DNA of 54,001 nucleotides from Gemmatimonadota bacterium. GTDB lineage: Bacteria > JAAXHH01. The position numbers and the translations under genes were made by a program. Shown here one piece after another: positions 50,893 through 54,001 of this stretch. The notes below the pieces were generated by a model. The model made no database searches and was not told the DNA's origin. It saw nothing but the letters and a program-made list of their open reading frames with translations. Within the stretch, counting starts at the first letter, position 1. Each line of letters begins with the position of its first letter. The stretch spans positions 1 through 54,001 of the forward strand of contig JAPOZT010000016.1 of the NCBI GenBank assembly GCA_026705925.1, written 5' to 3'.

Positions 50893-51666
50893 CTATGTAC
50901 CAAAAATCACCGACAGGTCTTCATCGTCCCGTTGGGACAAAAGTTCAAGATGAGATAGACCAAGACCTGATATGCGGTACGACCACTCCTTGTATCGAAC
51001 TTTATTACCCCCAAACATTGGATCAGCTTCATGGAATTCTGCAGTCTGACAGGTCCCTTCCACAACATTGTTTGTCACTTCAAAATCGTTTGATATGATC
51101 TTGAAGTAACCTGGATGCTTCCCGTACTGCGTAAGTTGAATCCAGTCACCTATGAACTGATCCATTTTGTCCTTGTTTTTTAAAGGTAAGTCTCCACTTT
51201 CGATGGTGATATCATCTAGGGAACCCAGGTAAACCTCGTATTCACCAACGGTAGAAATAGGATCTCTGAAACCCCAGAATGTAACGAAGTTGAATTGATC
51301 ATCGAGACCGATCTTGAATAAGACTGTATTAGTCGAACTCGGGTTACTTCGATAAACCATGTAGACGTCGTACGTCAGGAACTTCCTGGGAAGCCTGTAT
51401 GCTGTTATACTGCTCGACAACCAATCGCCTTTGGCTGGTATATTGTCGACAATTAACTTTTCCCAGTTTGCGGCTGTCAATTCTGATACATCGAACCAGG
51501 CAAGTCTCTGATCCGGGTCTACACGGTAACCGTCAAGGTAAATCGCGGCGGAACGAACAACGTAATACTTGCACAGTTCTTCTTTATACCTGTCTTTGGT
51601 AAATTGGGCATGTAACGCAAAGAAGACAACTAACACCGTCGTAATGTACAACCAGTAAGATTTCAC
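50893..51666 (-). CDS. Exported or anchored protein, candidate immunity for RHS unit 4
   Basis: 257 residues with an N-terminal hydrophobic signal or anchor (SYWLYITTVLVVFFALHAQF). The mature part is mixed alpha/beta with many aromatic residues (YDVYMVYRSNPSSTNTVLFK; FVTFWGFRDPISTVGEYEVY). No known family is recognised. GTG start 5 bp after the RHS unit 4 stop. Position, AT-richness and export fit an envelope immunity protein for the zincin-like effector; the function is inferred. Confidence 0.7.
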   Translation of the reverse strand: MKSYWLYITTVLVVFFALHAQFTKDRYKEELCKYYVVRSAAIYLDGYRVDPDQRLAWFDVSELTAANWEKLIVDNIPAKGDWLSSSITAYRLPRKFLTYDVYMVYRSNPSSTNTVLFKIGLDDQFNFVTFWGFRDPISTVGEYEVYLGSLDDITIESGDLPLKNKDKMDQFIGDWIQLTQYGKHPGYFKIISNDFEVTNNVVEGTCQTAEFHEADPMFGGNKVRYKEWSYRISGLGLSHLELLSQRDDEDLSVIFGT

Positions 51667-51671
51667 CTGGA

Positions 51672-54001
51672 TTATCCCCCTTCCCTGGATTCTTCTTCCT
51701 TCCTTTGTTGTCGCTCTAACTCACTCTCTATAATGCCTTGAATAATGTATGCATCGATCTCAAGCTCCTGCTGATCCAAGTCGAGATTCTCTCGTTTTGC
51801 TTTCTCCTTAAGGTTCTTGTATCTCGCCGGATCGTCTATAGCCTGAAATGCATGAAAGATTTCGTGACCCAGTATCCCTTCTATCGTGTCTCCAGGTGAG
51901 CCAAGTATCCTCTGCTCCGCAATCGAAAGTTGGCCTCTCGAGACCGAAGCTTTGGTTACCAGATTCGTAAGGGGATTTCGTTCGGTTTCTTCTTCATTAA
52001 AAATGATGTCGGCAGAACCACCCTTTCCTTTTGCGATATCCTCGTCGAAACCGATAGTGAATATCACGTCGCTACCGTGCACTTCATCGTATATAAACTT
52101 ACCGGTTTGCGATTTATGTAGATTATCAAGGTAACCCTGAAGTCTTGCTCTTTGTTCGGGTTTCAAATTGGATGCGAGTTCGATGATCATCCCATCCGGA
52201 TCCACATACTTGAGCGGATTGTTGTTGGCATAGGCGTACGGACTCAACCCCGGGTACTCGTCCTGCATGGGATCGGGCCTCAGGAACCTGCCGACATCGT
52301 AAGCGTAATTCCTGGTCAGCATGTAGTCAAGACCGGACTCGGCGTCCCGCTCGTGCCCGGTGAACCTGAAGTGCGTGGAGCCGGAGCCGCTCGAGGCCAG
52401 GACCTTTCCGTACGGCCAGTAGTCGTAGGCGGCGGTGACGGCGCCTTCATCGTCCACGAGGCTCCGGGTGCTGCCCAGGTGATCGGCCAGATAGTAGCTG
52501 GCGCTATCTCCGGCTATTCGGGCGATGCGCTTGCTGCCGGCATAGATATACTTTGCCGACAGGCTCTGGCCTGAGTACTCAGCCAGGACGTTGCCGCCCG
52601 GACCTCTCAGGTAGTACGTCTTGGCCGTCCCGACGGTCTTCTTTACGCGCCGTCGGTCCGGGTCCATGAGATACCGCGCGCTGCCATAGCCGGTGGTAAG
52701 CCCGCGATAGTCGTATCTCACCGTATCTGCGCCCTTGCGCGTCATCCACCCGTTCTGGTTATAGACGTACGCCTGCCCTCCGGTGCCCGAGGTGCTGTCC
52801 AGCCTGTTGGGCGTGGAGGTACCCGAGTAGTTGTAGGTGAGCCGGCTGCTGCCGGTCACCATGGACTTCAGGTTGCCGCTTCGGTCGTAGGCGTAATCCC
52901 TGCTCGTGCCGCCGGTCAGGTCGAAGCTGGTGATTCGGTACAGGGCATCGTAGGCGTAGTCCGCTGTTTTGGACGCTGCGCTGCCATGGCTGTACTCCTG
53001 CCTGGTGACGTTGCCGGCGAGGTCGTAGGTTAGCTTGGACCTGAACGTGCCCGCATAGTCGATGTCCGTGACCCACTCGCGCGGGTTGTAGGCGTAGGTA
53101 CCGGTGACGACGTCGTCACCGACTGCGTGGGTCTTGATGTTGCCCGCGGCGGTGTGGGTATATTCTGCCAGGGTCATGCCCCGTGCATCCCCCACGCGGG
53201 CAAGCCGCCCTGCGCCGTCGTAGGCATAACGCGCCTGCGCGCCGTCGGGATAGATAATTCCGGTGATCCTTCCGGCGAGGTCGTAGACATATTCCAGCGT
53301 CTTCGTGCCGGCGAGACCCTCGATTTCTACCTGCTTGACACGCACGTTGCCCAGGTGGTCGTAGGCGTAGCGGTGCACGACCTCGGCGGCCGCGTCGGCG
53401 TCGGTATTCTCTTGGGCTTTGGTCAGGCGCCCCTGGGCATAGTTGGGACCGCCGCCTTCGATCTCGCCACCCGCGACAAGGTCGCCGCCGCCGTCGTAGG
53501 TCATGCGGCTGCGCCACGACGAGGCGTCGTTTTCGAAGGGGTAGGACCGCTCCGGATCCAACTCAGAGAAGTTGGCGGCCGCCTCGCCCACGCGGGTCAC
53601 GCGCCCGAAGTCGTCGTAGACGGTGTAGGTGACTTTCCGCGTGGCGTTACTGCTGCCGGCGGCGCGCTGCCGGGCATCCTGCGAGAAGCGCATTCTGCCG
53701 AGGTCGTCGTACTTGTACAGCGTGGCCGCATCGGCGTCGGGGTGATGCCTGCTGGTCATGCGGCCCAGGGTGTCGTAGGCGTAGCGCGTGGTGCCGCCGC
53801 CCGGCATGGTGGTGGAGACCAGGCGGTCCAGGGCGTCATAGGAAAAAGACGTCCTGTTGTTCCGGGTGCCGGCGCCCGTTCCCGCCGAGTCGGCGATGAC
53901 GTGGCGCATGCGCCCATAGGGGTCATAGACCCTGGTGGTGGCCACGCCCTTCTCGTCGTCGACGGTCTGGAACGATCGACCTTGTCCGGACTCAGTGCCC
54001 C
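51672..54001 (-). CDS. RHS unit 4 with HExxH zincin-like effector (5' end outside window)
   Basis: Open through the right edge; the visible part is about 776 residues. The core is nearly identical to unit 3 (TESGQGRSFQTVDDEKGVAT at the edge). The end-of-core signature is HLGSTRSLV...YWPYGKVLASSGSGSTHF...HERDAESGLDYMLTRNY, junction DPDG at 52202-52191. The 172-residue effector has GILGHEIFHAFQAIDD (HExxH, about 50 residues after FNEEETERNPLTN) and a later ELEIDAYIIQGI segment offering a Glu third ligand, as in gluzincin-like M91-type peptidase effectors. Fold and ligands are inference; HExxH is seen directly. Confidence 0.88.
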   Translation of the reverse strand, partial: GTESGQGRSFQTVDDEKGVATTRVYDPYGRMRHVIADSAGTGAGTRNNRTSFSYDALDRLVSTTMPGGGTTRYAYDTLGRMTSRHHPDADAATLYKYDDLGRMRFSQDARQRAAGSSNATRKVTYTVYDDFGRVTRVGEAAANFSELDPERSYPFENDASSWRSRMTYDGGGDLVAGGEIEGGGPNYAQGRLTKAQENTDADAAAEVVHRYAYDHLGNVRVKQVEIEGLAGTKTLEYVYDLAGRITGIIYPDGAQARYAYDGAGRLARVGDARGMTLAEYTHTAAGNIKTHAVGDDVVTGTYAYNPREWVTDIDYAGTFRSKLTYDLAGNVTRQEYSHGSAASKTADYAYDALYRITSFDLTGGTSRDYAYDRSGNLKSMVTGSSRLTYNYSGTSTPNRLDSTSGTGGQAYVYNQNGWMTRKGADTVRYDYRGLTTGYGSARYLMDPDRRRVKKTVGTAKTYYLRGPGGNVLAEYSGQSLSAKYIYAGSKRIARIAGDSASYYLADHLGSTRSLVDDEGAVTAAYDYWPYGKVLASSGSGSTHFRFTGHERDAESGLDYMLTRNYAYDVGRFLRPDPMQDEYPGLSPYAYANNNPLKYVDPDGMIIELASNLKPEQRARLQGYLDNLHKSQTGKFIYDEVHGSDVIFTIGFDEDIAKGKGGSADIIFNEEETERNPLTNLVTKASVSRGQLSIAEQRILGSPGDTIEGILGHEIFHAFQAIDDPARYKNLKEKAKRENLDLDQQELEIDAYIIQGIIESELERQQRKEEESREGG

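Noticed and set aside
37480..54001. CRISPR-like or satellite array from the repeated sequence
   Set aside because: The repeats are long coding YD cores, not short identical repeats with unique spacers.

Overview
The window is about 54 kb of high-GC bacterial chromosome. Single-copy housekeeping genes (class II single-chain GlyRS, topA, xerC, smg, an HU-type protein, a short RpoD-type sigma factor, miaB, folE, nrnA) sit with genes common in heterotrophic lineages of the FCB/Latescibacterota type: a Gfo/Idh/MocA oxidoreductase, two sugar-phosphate isomerase/epimerase TIM barrels, a phytanoyl-CoA dioxygenase, an SbsA/BIG_5-type lipoprotein and a 3-coathanger-stack domain. I suggest Latescibacterota or another FCB-group lineage. 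This is inference from gene content, not phylogeny.

Region 1 (1-5163, + strand): the end of glycyl-tRNA synthetase, then a sugar-catabolism-like set (dehydrogenase, isomerase) and a solitary oligopeptide-type ABC binding lipoprotein. Region 2 (5255-16398, - strand): smg-topA-xerC-BIG_5 lipoprotein-PhyH read as one run from a promoter near 11.8 kb; an AIR-synthase-like enzyme; a class II aldolase overlapping an HU gene; and a TIGR04282-type transferase overlapping a SelA-like protein that lacks the PLP lysine. Region 3 (16462-32015, + strand): nrnA; a two-domain pterin synthase overlapping folE; glcD-glcE and a LarA-like protein; rpoD; two M23 peptidases; a DUF6483-like protein; miaB; a Tat-leader superoxide dismutase with a second, strong internal ribosome binding site; a zinc alcohol dehydrogenase; and an isomerase. 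Region 4 (32021-35556, - strand): a ThiD-ThiN fusion, a ClpX-like ATPase and a DUF1353 protein.

Region 5 (35.6-54.0 kb, - strand) is accessory. An AbiE-type toxin-antitoxin pair with a palindromic operator borders a tandem array of RHS/YD-repeat polymorphic toxins. Four RHS units follow each other. Each has a GC-rich YD core ending at a DPDG junction, a different AT-richer C-terminal effector, and an immunity candidate 34 bp or less downstream (one overlaps by 4 bp). The effectors are two related DUF5675-like domains, one membrane-segment domain and one HExxH zincin-like domain. The immunity candidates carry signal peptides or membrane segments, which points to toxicity in the envelope. At least three RHS units lack an N-terminus and look like displaced cassettes; the fourth runs off the window. 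A fifth piece is a chimeric RHS remnant with about 430 bp identical to unit 1.

The most notable details are: an 11-base poly-G tract that splits one immunity gene into two frames (possible phase variation); a shared 5' junction block carrying a conserved 42-48 codon ORF in frame with the RHS but separated from it by stop codons; and very short tandem repeats (9 to 23 bp) that have expanded both in intergenic DNA and inside housekeeping proteins.

No tRNA, rRNA, CRISPR array or intact insertion sequence was seen.
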